From Vibrio nereis NBRC 15637 (GTDB lineage Bacteria; Pseudomonadota; Gammaproteobacteria; Enterobacterales; Vibrionaceae), in contig NZ_BCUD01000002.1 of NCBI RefSeq assembly GCF_001591105.1, positions 62,001-126,000 on the forward strand: a DNA stretch of 64,000 bases, in the 5' to 3' direction. The translations under genes and the position numbers were made by a program. Each line of letters begins with the position of its first letter. Within the stretch, counting starts at the first letter, position 1. The notes under the pieces were generated by a model, which was not told where the DNA came from, did no database searches, and saw nothing but the letters and a program-made list of their open reading frames with translations. Below, piece after piece: positions 37,484 through 46,450 of the stretch.

Positions 37484-38086
37484 TTAAGCGGCTGAAAGCT
37501 CAACCAAGCAGTCCACTCTTGTCATGGTGTTGTTTTCAATCATGAAAAACGCGTCTTGTGGCAGATCTTGTTGCCAAACTTGCTCATAGGTCATGTTCAA
37601 TAATGTTCCACGTAGAACCGCACCCGTTAGCGCATGGCTGACTACAACAATATCACCCGTTTCTGGCAAGTCAGACAACCATGATTGCAATCGAGATTTT
37701 ACCGACTGGTAAGATTCTGCATTGGGCGCTTTGAGATACCAATCGCGATCAGAGAGAAGATCCGGATTCGCTTCTACCAAACTAGGAATAGTGGTTTGCT
37801 CCCACTCTCCTAAAGAAAATTCTTTTAAGCGGTCGTCTTCAATGATTTTTGAGCTAGAGTGACCAACCTCTTCACAGACGATATTCGCAGTTTGAACCGC
37901 ACGCCCCAGTGGACTCGCATAAACGGTGTAAGTTCGGCCTTTTAAATATTCACTCAATGTCGCACCAACGCCGTGCGCCTGGGCTACACCTTTCGGCGTT
38001 AAAGGGGAGTTACAATGTCCTTGGAGTTTTTGTTCAGCATTGAACTGAGTTTGGCCGTGCCTTAAAACAAATATCTTTCTTGTCAC
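37484..38086 (-). CDS. Histidine phosphatase superfamily protein (PhoE/GpmB-like)
   Basis: The 200-aa enzyme begins with GTG at 38086 and carries LRHGQTQFN with the phospho-acceptor His, the Arg in SPLGRAVQTA, the Glu in EFSLGEWE and the second His in VVVSHALTG. The alpha-ribazole-type or broad phosphatase role cannot be resolved from sequence. No operon partner is evident. Confidence 0.88.
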   Translation of the reverse strand: MTRKIFVLRHGQTQFNAEQKLQGHCNSPLTPKGVAQAHGVGATLSEYLKGRTYTVYASPLGRAVQTANIVCEEVGHSSSKIIEDDRLKEFSLGEWEQTTIPSLVEANPDLLSDRDWYLKAPNAESYQSVKSRLQSWLSDLPETGDIVVVSHALTGAVLRGTLLNMTYEQVWQQDLPQDAFFMIENNTMTRVDCLVELSAA

Positions 38087-38236
38087 TCTTTTATCCTGTG
38101 GAAGTTTTTCTTTCGCAACGAGGAAAATATATTAATTCGTTAATAAGTGCAAAAAGTACGATTTGAGTCAATTTTGACACTACTTGAAGGGATGTTTCAC
38201 ATATGCAATTTGAATTTTCTAGCAAGGTAAATAAAG

Positions 38237-38268
38237 AAAAACGCTGCATTTAACATGTAAATACAGCG
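38237..38268 (-). terminator. Terminator of the DUF6176-like gene
   Basis: CGCTGCATTTA (38242-38252) pairs with TAAATACAGCG (38258-38268) with one mismatch and is followed on the minus strand by TTTTTCTTT. It lies 18 bases past the stop at 38286. Confidence 0.75.
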
Positions 38269-38285
38269 GAATATCTATAATCATA

Positions 38286-38612
38286 TTATTGAATAAAGTT
38301 CATGATTGGTTTTGCGACGATCACCCCTTCTTCGGCAACCTCGTTTAAAAACTCCAAATGAAACTTGTCAATTGGTTTGGTTGATTGGTGAAATATCTCG
38401 ACGGCTTTGTCAATTGAATCAGCAGACATATACCATTGTAAATAGGTGTCACCGTTGACTTCGATTTCAAACCAGGACTCAATATGTACCTCTTCCGCAC
38501 ACATTGAATCATGCACTTCATCAGAGCGAGAGGACATAACCTCCTTCCAATTTGCTACCGCTTGCTCACTTCCTTTTTTTAGCTTAATAAGACCAGAAGA
38601 CATCTCCACCAC
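38286..38612 (-). CDS. Small conserved protein (DUF6176-like)
   Basis: The 108-aa acidic soluble protein looks like a ferredoxin-like alpha/beta dimeric domain (Q-W-Y-M-S-A-D-S-I and V-E-I-F-H pattern), as in the DUF6176 family by recollection. The start could be GTG 38612 or ATG 38603. Function unknown. Confidence 0.6.
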   Translation of the reverse strand: MVEMSSGLIKLKKGSEQAVANWKEVMSSRSDEVHDSMCAEEVHIESWFEIEVNGDTYLQWYMSADSIDKAVEIFHQSTKPIDKFHLEFLNEVAEEGVIVAKPIMNFIQ

Positions 38613-38874
38613 TAATACTCCTATTTTAAAAAAATAACGATTGATTGATATTTAACTCTCAATCTATTACAGAGATAAATTATTTAAAACCTAAGAGTAA
38701 ATAGTATTTTTCAACTGAGAACCCATCTACATTTACGCGTATAAATTACTATTACTTATCACACTAGGATAAGCGATAAAATTCTAATGTATAAAATCAA
38801 GGTTCATTAATTACATTATAAAATGGAATTTTTAAAAATATATTCACTTCAATTAGCAGTGGAGATTCTCTTTC
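38613..38874. other. AT-rich intergenic region between DUF6176-like and HPP genes
   Basis: About 260 very AT-rich bases with no reading frame of note. It probably contains the promoter for the minus-strand gene ending at 38286; nothing else stands out. Confidence 0.5.
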
Positions 38875-39321
38875 TTATGCCCATTGTTGTTGGACTCGAC
38901 GCATACTCTTACCCACTAACACGATCAAAACTGCACCTATCAATACTGGGGTGAATAAAAAGCTCCAACTTTGACCCGCCAGCATGATCAACATTGGATT
39001 CGCACCCGCTGGCGGGTGAGTGGTTTTGGTCAGTAGCATCACGCTTACACCTAGCCCCGTTGCTATCGCTAAAGTCAGCGGCGTCACACCCACATATTGG
39101 GTAAACGCAATACCGATGATTGCTGTAATCAAATGCCCAAAAATCACGTTCTTTGGTTGGGCTAACGGGCTGTCAGGCACACCAAAAACCAACACGGTTG
39201 TTGCCCCAAAAGGCGCCATAATAAGCGCAACTTCGCTGAGTGATAGCTCCAAAAATGACAATAAGCCAATGGCTAACGTTGCGCCAATTCCAGCAATGAC
39301 AGACACAAGTACTTGATTCAT
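38875..39321 (-). CDS. HPP family membrane protein
   Basis: The 148-aa protein has four to five hydrophobic segments and the family's signature T-H-P-P-A-G-A-N-P. HPP proteins are integral membrane proteins; plant and cyanobacterial members have been linked to nitrite transport. GAGGAAAAT precedes ATG 39321; the frame to 39435 overlaps the divergent tetR start. It faces a TetR gene across two palindromes, which suggests it is repressed by that protein. Confidence 0.88.
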   Translation of the reverse strand: MNQVLVSVIAGIGATLAIGLLSFLELSLSEVALIMAPFGATTVLVFGVPDSPLAQPKNVIFGHLITAIIGIAFTQYVGVTPLTLAIATGLGVSVMLLTKTTHPPAGANPMLIMLAGQSWSFLFTPVLIGAVLIVLVGKSMRRVQQQWA

Positions 39322-39338
39322 ATTTTCCTCCTCAAAAA

Positions 39339-39384
39339 GTAGACCAACCTGTCTACACAAATTAAAATAGACAAGTCGGTCTAC
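39339..39384. promoter_or_regulatory. Two tandem palindromic operators between HPP and TetR genes
   Basis: GTAGAC-N6-GTCTAC (39339-39356) and TAGAC-N6-GTCTAC (39368-39384) share a half-site and have centres about 28 bp apart. They lie between the divergent starts, as expected for the TetR regulator. Confidence 0.75.
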
Positions 39385-39417
39385 TTTTGTCAAACTATTT
39401 TTAACCAGGAGGGAATT

Positions 39418-39972
39418 ATGAGTAAAAAACGCCAACTACTGATCGATACAGCGCTCGATCTGTTTTACAAGAACGGGATAAATTCGATTGGTATCAATGA
39501 AATACTAAAGGTATCAGGTGTTGCTAAACGCACTCTGTACTCTCACTTTGAAAGTAAAGAATCGCTAGTATTAGCGGCGCTAACACAAAGACACGAGATC
39601 TTTTGTACTTGGTTAGACGAGAAAATCTCCAACTCAAACAATGATCAGGAGCTGATAGAAGACTTGTTCAGGGCACTTGAGCGATGGTTTAACAGCGCAG
39701 AAACGACACTTGGCGATTTTAGAGGCTGTTTTTTTATCAATACCGCCGCGGAGTTTAGTGATGTGAACGGTGAAATCGCTCGCTACTGCGCGCAGCACAA
39801 ACAAACCGTGCGAGAGCTAATTCAACGTCAAATGACCACGAATAACCCGCTGTTGTTGGATGCCATTTGCCTGCTAAAAGAAGGGGCGATCACCACTGCG
39901 TACATGACAGGGCAAGGGAAAGAAGCAAGTGAGAAGAGCATTCAGATCCTGAACGCTCTACGACAAGAATAG
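39418..39972 (+). CDS. TetR/AcrR family transcriptional regulator
   Basis: The 184-aa protein has the N-terminal TetR helix-turn-helix (about residues 5-50, with A-L-D-L-F-Y-K-N-G-I-N-S-I-G and V-A-K-R-T-L-Y-S-H-F) and a ligand-binding helical domain with G-C-F-F-I-N-T-A. AGGAGG lies before the ATG. Its likely target is the divergent HPP gene and itself. Confidence 0.93.
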   Translation: MSKKRQLLIDTALDLFYKNGINSIGINEILKVSGVAKRTLYSHFESKESLVLAALTQRHEIFCTWLDEKISNSNNDQELIEDLFRALERWFNSAETTLGDFRGCFFINTAAEFSDVNGEIARYCAQHKQTVRELIQRQMTTNNPLLLDAICLLKEGAITTAYMTGQGKEASEKSIQILNALRQE

Positions 39973-39992
39973 TCTAGGGCGTGTTGACCTCG

Positions 39993-40610
39993 TTAATCGA
40001 CGAGAATTTCGCTTTGTGGATACTCAGCGTGTTGGAACATCAGCTCAATATCACTTTTCAGCACACGACTTTCAGATAACGGCGGTAACTCATCTAAGGC
40101 GAAAAAACCGATATCTGAAATCTCAATATTGGTCTGTGGCTGACCAGACTCAAAGCGACAGAGGAAAAACATCTTGTAAATATGCTGCGGGTATTTGGGT
40201 AGGTAAGGATGGACATCACGGTCTTTAATCGCCACCAGTTTGGGGTGGCTGACGTGATAACCCGACTCTTCCAGCACTTCTCGAATTACACCCGTCGATG
40301 GCGTTTCACAGACGTCCGCCCAACCACCAGGCATGGTCCAACAATCATCTTCCCGCTCTCGAACTAAGAGGATCTTACCGTCTTTGATCACACCTGCACG
40401 TAAGTCCACTTTGGGAGTTGGGTAACCGGCCTCTGGCACAAAAAGCTGTTCGACTCGTTCCACCGACGTATTCGCTAACTGCGCGATCATTTGGTGTGAA
40501 ATGTTGGCAATTTCGTCGAAACGCTCTAGATCGAACTTATCTTTTGAATAGGCTTTCCCTGCTTGGCTTAACGCCTGCAACTGCTTGGCCCAATTCATCC
40601 ATTGGCTCAT
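39993..40610 (-). CDS. NUDIX hydrolase with N-terminal helical domain
   Basis: The 205-aa protein has a NUDIX box with the G-x5-E-x7-R-E-x2-E-E-x-G pattern in a block beginning GGWADVCETPS. An N-terminal all-helical domain of about 60 residues precedes it, as in the ADP-ribose-pyrophosphatase-like YjhB family. GGGGGAGG precedes ATG 40610. Substrate probably a nucleoside diphosphate derivative. It follows the GFA gene by 45 bases on the same strand, so they may be co-transcribed. Confidence 0.9.
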   Translation of the reverse strand: MSQWMNWAKQLQALSQAGKAYSKDKFDLERFDEIANISHQMIAQLANTSVERVEQLFVPEAGYPTPKVDLRAGVIKDGKILLVREREDDCWTMPGGWADVCETPSTGVIREVLEESGYHVSHPKLVAIKDRDVHPYLPKYPQHIYKMFFLCRFESGQPQTNIEISDIGFFALDELPPLSESRVLKSDIELMFQHAEYPQSEILVD

Positions 40611-40654
40611 ATTACCTCCCCCCCGTTTTTTATCTGAAACTACAAGTTGATCGG

Positions 40655-41029
40655 TCATTGGTCTGAAGGATGCGCAATACCATCAGCAATCCTAACCGGT
40701 TCCAACTCATACGGATTAACCCCTTCAAGACAAGCCACATTGATAGCAAATTGATGTGGATTAGAGCGGCGTTGATGGTGAGTGTAAATACCACAAGTTT
40801 TACAAAAGTAGTGCTTCGCCGTCATAGTATTGAACTGATACAGAGTCAGGTTTTCTTCCCCTTGAACAATGCGAAGATTTTCCAACAATACAGACGCGGC
40901 AATTGCGCCTCTTTTACGGCACATCGAACAGCTGCACCGTCTTGGGTCTTCCAAACCATTTGGCATTGTTAGTTCTAATACGACAGCACCACAGTGGCAG
41001 CTTGCTCTGTGTATAGGCTTGATTTCCAT
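40655..41029 (-). CDS. GFA family zinc-binding protein (second)
   Basis: The 124-aa GFA-fold protein has ligands in S-C-H-C-G-A-V, C-S-C-S-M-C and F-C-K-T-C-G-I. It is not closely similar to the copy at 36828. AGGAG lies nine bases or so before the ATG. It lies just upstream of the NUDIX gene. Confidence 0.9.
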   Translation of the reverse strand: MEIKPIHRASCHCGAVVLELTMPNGLEDPRRCSCSMCRKRGAIAASVLLENLRIVQGEENLTLYQFNTMTAKHYFCKTCGIYTHHQRRSNPHQFAINVACLEGVNPYELEPVRIADGIAHPSDQ

Positions 41030-41053
41030 ATCATTACTCCTATGTTGATGTAC

Positions 41054-41404
41054 TTACATAAATTGTAAAATCAAACAAGTGATGAACGCTGGTAATCCAG
41101 CAATAAACAAAACAAAGCCTGTTTGATAATTTTGGCGGTAGTGGTGTTGCTGCTCTGTGTCGAAGTCATGGCCTTTCACCATGCTGTACACCTTGTCTGT
41201 TCTGGTGTCATCTAAGCGGGTAGTTTTGCTATGGATGCCGCCTTCCCACATTAGTTTGGCGAACACCCAAATTACAACCACAATAAAGAACAGAAAATCG
41301 ATCAGATTGGTCGCTTTAAACAATGCAACATAATGAGAGAGGACAAATACACTCAGGGCAGCGAACAGGTTAATAATCGTGACCGTTTTCAGTAAATGAA
41401 ACAA
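41054..41404 (-). CDS. Small hypothetical membrane protein
   Basis: I do not recognise this 116-aa protein. It begins with TTG at 41404, with GGAGG eight to ten bases upstream. Hydrophobic segments lie near residues 5-25, 30-50 and 95-115, with a charged middle loop. It is closely followed by the GFA gene (24-base gap). Confidence 0.7.
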   Translation of the reverse strand: MFHLLKTVTIINLFAALSVFVLSHYVALFKATNLIDFLFFIVVVIWVFAKLMWEGGIHSKTTRLDDTRTDKVYSMVKGHDFDTEQQHHYRQNYQTGFVLFIAGLPAFITCLILQFM

Positions 41405-41422
41405 CGAAATACCTCCATATTT

Positions 41423-41445
41423 ACCAGCACGTTTGGCGTGCTGGT
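41423..41445 (-). other. Intergenic hairpin between GNAT and membrane protein genes
   Basis: ACCAGCACG (41423-41431) and CGTGCTGGT (41437-41445) form a perfect 9-bp stem with a 5-base loop. On the minus strand A-rich, not T-rich, sequence follows and leads into the next ribosome site, so it is an intercistronic structure or weak terminator. Confidence 0.5.
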
Positions 41446-41474
41446 GCGTCAGCGCGTATCAAACCAGGCGCTAA

Positions 41475-41924
41475 TTATTTAGTAGAAAGTGCCATCATTT
41501 GATAATTCGAGTCATGGAAACCGACTTTCTGATAGGCTTTTTTAGCGACTTCATTACTCTTGTGAATGTAACTTCTCAGCTCTAGGCCACCTTGGCTAAG
41601 CATTTCTTCTTCAACAACATGGATCAATTTTTCCATCAACCCACGCCCACGATACTCTGGCTTGATGTACATACTTTGGATCCACCAGTAGTAGCCCGCG
41701 TTCCAATCACTCCACTCTTTTACCGCAGAAACATTACCGCATGGGCAATCGTTCTCATCCACTAAGACCCAGTAAATCGCAATCGAATTGTCGTTTAACG
41801 CTGCGCTAATTCCTCTTTCCAGCGTATCAGGGAACTTGGCGATGTTTTCTGCTTCGCGTGCCTCTTCCACCGTAAATTCGATTAAATTAGGTAAATCGCT
41901 TAAATCCGCTTTTCTTACTTCCAT
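41475..41924 (-). CDS. GNAT family N-acetyltransferase
   Basis: The 149-aa protein carries the acetyl-CoA-binding motif P-E-Y-R-G-R-G-L-M-E-K-L and the C-terminal KAYQKVGF. The acceptor is unknown. AAGGAG precedes the ATG. Confidence 0.9.
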   Translation of the reverse strand: MEVRKADLSDLPNLIEFTVEEAREAENIAKFPDTLERGISAALNDNSIAIYWVLVDENDCPCGNVSAVKEWSDWNAGYYWWIQSMYIKPEYRGRGLMEKLIHVVEEEMLSQGGLELRSYIHKSNEVAKKAYQKVGFHDSNYQMMALSTK

Positions 41925-42157
41925 AATACTTTGTACTCCTTGTCAGGATTTAGTGATCGAAGATTTATTTCCTGTTCAACCACTTTGCCTGAAAAAAAGT
42001 GAGAAAGTCTACGCTTTCAGCTGACCTAAATGATTGGAAGTTTGATAGTTTGAGCTAAGTCATTCCTTAAACGATAAGCACCAGATGGTTAGGTTACCAA
42101 AGCCATCAAAGAGTCGCCCCTTTCACTTCATAGCCACCGACATATCGCCACTAATTT

Positions 42158-42553
42158 TTAAATGACTTCAACGGAGTAAGTCACTTCAATATTAGGCTGT
42201 AGCATCAGACAAACGTGGCAATACTTAGACACCGCTTGCTGAGCCGCAGCATTAACCATCGCCTCTGTCACACCTACGCCTTTGACACGTAAGTGTAGGT
42301 TGGCGGATTTATACAGCCTAGGTTCACTGTCTGTAAGAGTGTGAGTCACCGTATTGTTAAGGCTTTCGACTTCCACTCCTTGATCTTGCAAATAAAGAAC
42401 CACATCGGTTGCGCTGCAAGACCCTAGGGCAGAAAGCAATAATTCTGTAGGACACGGCGCAGTATTATTTTCTGAATCGACGGCTATCACGGAGCCATTG
42501 CTCGTTGTCACATTAAACTGGCACTCTTTGTTCCAATCCACTTGAATACTCAT
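42158..42553 (-). CDS. OsmC family protein
   Basis: The 131-aa protein has the OsmC fold with Cys in GSCSATDVVLYL and a second Cys in K-Y-C-H-V-C-L-M. OsmC/Ohr proteins reduce organic hydroperoxides with the two Cys residues; here the YhfA-like subgroup seems more likely than Ohr. Function beyond redox defence is uncertain. Confidence 0.88.
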   Translation of the reverse strand: MSIQVDWNKECQFNVTTSNGSVIAVDSENNTAPCPTELLLSALGSCSATDVVLYLQDQGVEVESLNNTVTHTLTDSEPRLYKSANLHLRVKGVGVTEAMVNAAAQQAVSKYCHVCLMLQPNIEVTYSVEVI

Positions 42554-42643
42554 ATTTCCCCCGAAGTCTGCTCTAAGATACCGAACTGTCGTTATTATTT
42601 ACGCCCGCAACCTTACCGGAACCAAAATAAAGATGCCATAAGT

Positions 42644-42672
42644 AAAAAGACCCGCCACTGAGGACGAGTCTT
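42644..42672 (-). terminator. Terminator of small membrane protein gene
   Basis: AAGACCCG (42647-42654) pairs with CGAGTCTT (42665-42672) with one G·U pair; the minus strand continues with T residues. It lies 6 bases past the stop at 42679. Confidence 0.7.
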
Positions 42673-42678
42673 ATCACG

Positions 42679-43104
42679 TTAGACCTTAGAAAGCAGTTGA
42701 GCTTCAACACCTTGAAGCGCCTTGAATTCATCATCCGTACAAGCTCGGACGATGGACACCCACTGGTCGCCGCATTCATCTGTTCCTACAAACTCCGCTC
42801 GTAATTCGTACTTCCTCCAAGACATAAATGCCAAAATGGAAGTCAGAGCAAGCATCAGAAAACCAAATTGAGGAACAAATGCCCACGTGGCTGCCGATAA
42901 CATCAAGGCTAAAGAAAGCACATTGATCGCATTCTCTTTAACACCCAGCTTCCGAACCTCTAACTGTTTGATTTTTCGTAATTGATATACGTCTTTTCTA
43001 ACAATAAGTTCATCGCTAGTAATGCAGAAATCTGCTTCTACGTACGGCCTACGTAATCTTAACCAACTCAACGCACTTTTTTGTTTTTGGTCTTTTTTCA
43101 TCAC
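42679..43104 (-). CDS. Small hypothetical membrane protein
   Basis: I do not recognise this 141-aa protein. It has a basic N-terminus (MKKDQKQKSALSWLRLRRPY), hydrophobic residues at about 60-90, and a C-terminal soluble tail. GGAG lies before the GTG/ATG starts (43104/43101). Function unknown. Confidence 0.65.
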   Translation of the reverse strand: MMKKDQKQKSALSWLRLRRPYVEADFCITSDELIVRKDVYQLRKIKQLEVRKLGVKENAINVLSLALMLSAATWAFVPQFGFLMLALTSILAFMSWRKYELRAEFVGTDECGDQWVSIVRACTDDEFKALQGVEAQLLSKV

Positions 43105-43256
43105 CTTATCTCCACGTTAATAAAGGTTAGTAGAAACTAATATAATCATGGAGTTATTGATGATTTTTCACTTATAAACTCGAAAGATGGAACAAGCAAC
43201 AATAATCAATCAGTTCAATATAAAATAGGGCTTTGGATCAAATAAAGCACTACCGA

Positions 43257-43826
43257 CTAGGTACAATTAGCGTGCCTATCCTTGCTGCAAAACTGCGCTT
43301 TAGTAATACGATACAGGCAATGACGTTCAAGCGGGTGACCAGACGCCAATTTAGGGTGGTTAAAGTCTTGATTTGTATCCACCATACCCAGCTTTTCCAT
43401 CACTCTTTGGGAAGGGGCATTGACTAGCGCTGTAAATGCATAAACATCAGGCTTATCTAACGTATTAAAGGCGAAGTCCAACACTTTGTTAGCCGCTTCC
43501 GGTGCGTATCCAAGCCCCCAAAATTCAGAGGCTAAACGCCAGCCTATCTCGACAAAAGGCGCATTAGGAATGCCGCTATTTTCATCCTGATAATGCAAGC
43601 CGACAAAGCCTATAAACTGAGCCGTGTCTTTAGTTTCAACCGCCCAAAATCCCCAGCCACGCTCAGCTATTAAGCGACGCATCAAATCCAGTTGATCATC
43701 ACTTTGTTGCTTGGAAAGTGTCTCGGGAAAGAACCTCATGACGTGGGGATCAGCGGTAAGCTCGCCATAAGGTGCGTAGTCTTCTGGCTTCCATTCTCTG
43801 ATAATTAATCGTTTCGTTTCCATCAT
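43257..43826 (-). CDS. GNAT family acetyltransferase, RimJ/RimL type
   Basis: The 189-aa protein begins with the RimJ/RimL N-terminus (ETKRLIIREWKPEDYAPY) and has the acetyl-CoA motif E-F-W-G-L-G-Y-A-P-E-A. The target, protein N-terminus or small molecule, is unknown. Start codons at 43826 and 43823 are both possible. Confidence 0.9.
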   Translation of the reverse strand: MMETKRLIIREWKPEDYAPYGELTADPHVMRFFPETLSKQQSDDQLDLMRRLIAERGWGFWAVETKDTAQFIGFVGLHYQDENSGIPNAPFVEIGWRLASEFWGLGYAPEAANKVLDFAFNTLDKPDVYAFTALVNAPSQRVMEKLGMVDTNQDFNHPKLASGHPLERHCLYRITKAQFCSKDRHANCT

Positions 43827-44036
43827 TGACGGATGACTCCTTTATTCATGTTCCTTATGACTCGCCCAATATCTGGATATCAGGACTTTTATATACTTTG
43901 AGATCTTGAGTCTGCACGTCTTTTGTAAAAATATAAAGGAATGCGGCGTAGAAAACGAATGTGATGGTAACAAGGGGGAGAGAAAGGTGGGTCAGTAACA
44001 CCCAAAAGTGTATTGTTTGGGTGTTACGCAGGCGCT

Positions 44037-44384
44037 TTATTTGATGCGAACAAGCTTGATGTTCATTAGGCCATTGCCTTGCATCAAAGTATCTTCATCA
44101 AGGATTTTCCAAGCCTCTTCAGAACCCTCTTCTTTGAATACTAAGTACTTGTCTGTACCCGACTCACGAACGAAGATTTCTTCAAACTCGTGACGCTCAC
44201 CTTCAGATTCAATGTAGTCCGATCCAATAACAAGGTTTTGTGCGCCTACAGATCCCGCAAATGCGTTCATAAATTCATTGGAAGAGCCCGCTTTCGTTTG
44301 ATATTCACCTTCATAGCCGTGACCACCACAACCAACCAAAGCCCCTGCCAATGCTGCAACTGACGCAAATTTAATAAAGTTCAA
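44037..44384 (-). CDS. Small lipoprotein
   Basis: The 115-aa protein starts with TTG at 44384, preceded by AAAGGAG. A lipobox LVGC (residues 16-19) predicts a diacylated Cys19 and a Gly-rich mature start. The remainder is small, acidic and contains G-E-R-H-E-F-E-E. No partner or function visible. Confidence 0.78.
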   Translation of the reverse strand: MNFIKFASVAALAGALVGCGGHGYEGEYQTKAGSSNEFMNAFAGSVGAQNLVIGSDYIESEGERHEFEEIFVRESGTDKYLVFKEEGSEEAWKILDEDTLMQGNGLMNIKLVRIK

Positions 44385-44932
44385 CTGATTACTCCTTTCT
44401 CGGTATAACGTATTACCGTTTTAATATTCATTGAAGAATTTCGCTGAAGTATACAAAACTAAAAAATAAAGAACTTTACCGTAACGAGCTATTTGATTGC
44501 TTTTATTGATTAAATTGAAACCCGTCACCAATAACGATTAATTTAAAATTAATACTATCAATAAAAAATAATTCATTTGGGCTATAAATCGCAAAAAATG
44601 AGCAATAATCGCTCAATCCAAGAGAATAAGACCATTATCGCCCACTGCATAATATGAACAAAAATAAGACAACTAAACATGCCTGATTGTTATTTGATCA
44701 AATAATAATTTGAAGTCACTATTTAATCACAAACCTAATTGACTGTTATTTACTCACTATTCTTTTGAGTTGTATATCTAAATTAAAATAAATGTTGTAT
44801 TGGCGTTAAATAGCAACAAGAGATATCACTTCGCATTGCTCGCATTATTTTTAATGCATATAATCCAGTTTCATATATATCATTGAACCGGCGTACATTG
44901 ATATACGTCATTACCTACATAGGAATTATCAA
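44385..44932. promoter_or_regulatory. 548-base AT-rich intergenic region with perfect 16-bp palindrome
   Basis: No gene is seen. TTATTTGATCAAATAA at 44690-44705 is a perfect 16-bp palindrome roughly 230 bases before the DUF4870-like start. The rest is strongly AT-rich, with several A/T tracts typical of curved promoter DNA. Confidence 0.55.
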
Positions 44933-45292
44933 ATGAGTGACACTCAAACAATCCAACCTCAAGCTCAACTTAGCGAAGCGGACAAAAATGCCAAAACACA
45001 CGCCATCGTGGCTTATGCTCTGATGTTGCTTGGTTTCTTTACTGGTATCGGTTTTCTAATTGGTGGTATCTGGGGGATTGTGAAAAAGTCTGACGCACAA
45101 AACACTCGTTTTGCCGACCACTACGACAACATTACTAAAACCTTTTTAGTTTCTCTTGTATTGAGTATTGTTGGTGGTCTAACAGCTGTATTCATTGTCG
45201 GTTACCTGCTGATCCTTGTCGCTTTCATTTATACGCTATGGAAAGTGGTAAAAGGTCTAGCGCGCATCACTTCAGACAAAAGCTACAACTAA
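44933..45292 (+). CDS. DUF4870-like small membrane protein
   Basis: The 119-aa protein has a polar N-terminus and about three hydrophobic segments, with K-K-S-D-A-Q-N-T-R-F-A-D-H-Y typical of the DUF4870 (Tic20-like) family. AGGAAT precedes the ATG. Function unknown. A hairpin follows the stop. Confidence 0.82.
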   Translation: MSDTQTIQPQAQLSEADKNAKTHAIVAYALMLLGFFTGIGFLIGGIWGIVKKSDAQNTRFADHYDNITKTFLVSLVLSIVGGLTAVFIVGYLLILVAFIYTLWKVVKGLARITSDKSYN

Positions 45293-45300
45293 TAAATCAC

Positions 45301-45329
45301 AAGCAGCAAGGGGAAGACCTTTGCTGCTT
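45301..45329 (+). terminator. Hairpin after DUF4870-like gene
   Basis: AAGCAGCAA (45301-45309) pairs with TTGCTGCTT (45321-45329), 11-base loop. There is no strong T-run, so termination is likely but not certain. Confidence 0.5.
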
Positions 45330-45485
45330 ACCCCATTCTTCTCGCTGTTTATTTCTACGTGAACGCCTACTATCTCGCCACCTCCCGTCTCTAAACGTGT
45401 CCAAGTTACCAATCCGAGTCTCGCTTTATTGCTTTTATTATCAGAAGCGATAGAATCCAAACGCTACTTAGCAAACGTTTAATTT

Positions 45486-45617
45486 ATTCTCAGGGCGGGG
45501 CGAAATTCCCCACCGGCGGTATGCCTACTAGGTGAGCCCGCGAGCGCTCGATTCGTCGAGGTCAGCAGATCTGGTGAGAAGCCAGAGCCGACGGTTATAG
45601 TCCGGATGAGAGAGAAT
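45486..45617 (+). ncRNA. FMN riboswitch (RFN element) upstream of ribB
   Basis: The region has the conserved RFN core: AGGGCGGGGCGAAATTCCCC, CCGGCGGTATG, AGCCCGCGAGCG, GATCTGGTGAGAAGCCAG and CCGACGGTTATAGTCCGGAT. The closing stem ATTCTC (45486-45491) pairs with GAGAAT (45612-45617). FMN binding should lower ribB expression by attenuation or blocked translation. The 170 bases between the aptamer and ribB probably hold the expression platform. Confidence 0.95.
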
Positions 45618-45790
45618 GAAAACACATCAACGTCTCTGGCCTGTTGGTCTAGAAGATTTGGTGTATTTCGTTTTGACTGCAGCATTGTACATGCCCCTTG
45701 GATACAGTAATCACCACGTTTCCGTATGAGGTTGTGTGCAGGCTCAGTGCTCATGTATGCCCTGATTCTGGTGATATTTAGGAGTTAACC

Positions 45791-46447
45791 ATGAATCAGT
45801 CATCACTACTTGCCGAATTTGGCAACCCAATCACACGCGTTGAAAACGCACTTATCGCACTTAAAGAAGGCCGCGGCGTTCTGTTGCTTGACGACGAAGA
45901 TCGCGAGAACGAAGGCGATATTATCTATTCTGTCGAGCACCTAACTAACGCGCAAATGGCGCTAATGATCCGCGAATGCAGCGGCATCGTATGTTTGTGT
46001 CTGCCGGAAGAACAAGCCGATAAACTTGAGCTGCCACCTATGGTAGAAAACAACAACAGCGCCAACCAAACCGCGTTTACGGTTTCTATCGAAGCGAAAA
46101 TTGGCGTCACGACGGGCGTATCTGCGCAAGACCGTGTGACCACCATCAAAACCGCAGCCAACCCAACGGCAAAGGCGACTGACCTTGCTCGACCTGGTCA
46201 TGTATTCCCTCTACGTGCACGCAAAGGGGGCGTAATGACTCGCCGCGGTCACACAGAAGGCACGATTGACCTAATGCAGATGGCAGGGCTACAACCTTCT
46301 GGCGTACTATGTGAACTCACCAACCCAGACGGCACCATGAGCAAAACACCAGAGATCATTGCGTTCGGTAAGCTGCACAACATGCCCGTATTAACCATTG
46401 AAGATATGGTCGAGTATCTGAAGCAGTCTGACCTGAAGCTCGCTTAA
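45791..46447 (+). CDS. ribB: 3,4-dihydroxy-2-butanone 4-phosphate synthase
   Basis: The 218-aa enzyme converts ribulose 5-phosphate to dihydroxybutanone phosphate plus formate in riboflavin synthesis. Visible motifs are [12 protein letters not shown] (metal and phosphate binding), [11 protein letters not shown], and [13 protein letters not shown] and GHTEGTIDL. There is no GTP cyclohydrolase II domain. The gene sits 170 bases after an FMN riboswitch and ends in a strong terminator, so it is a stand-alone, FMN-controlled copy. Confidence 0.97.
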   Translation: MNQSSLLAEFGNPITRVENALIALKEGRGVLLLDDEDRENEGDIIYSVEHLTNAQMALMIRECSGIVCLCLPEEQADKLELPPMVENNNSANQTAFTVSIEAKIGVTTGVSAQDRVTTIKTAANPTAKATDLARPGHVFPLRARKGGVMTRRGHTEGTIDLMQMAGLQPSGVLCELTNPDGTMSKTPEIIAFGKLHNMPVLTIEDMVEYLKQSDLKLA

Positions 46448-46450
46448 CCA

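Noticed and set aside
36236..44384. Superintegron cassette array
   Set aside because: No attC-type repeats between the small genes; hairpins differ and look like terminators or local structures.
45479..45754. 91-aa minus-strand reading frame over the FMN riboswitch
   Set aside because: It lies antisense to a conserved RNA element that explains the sequence.
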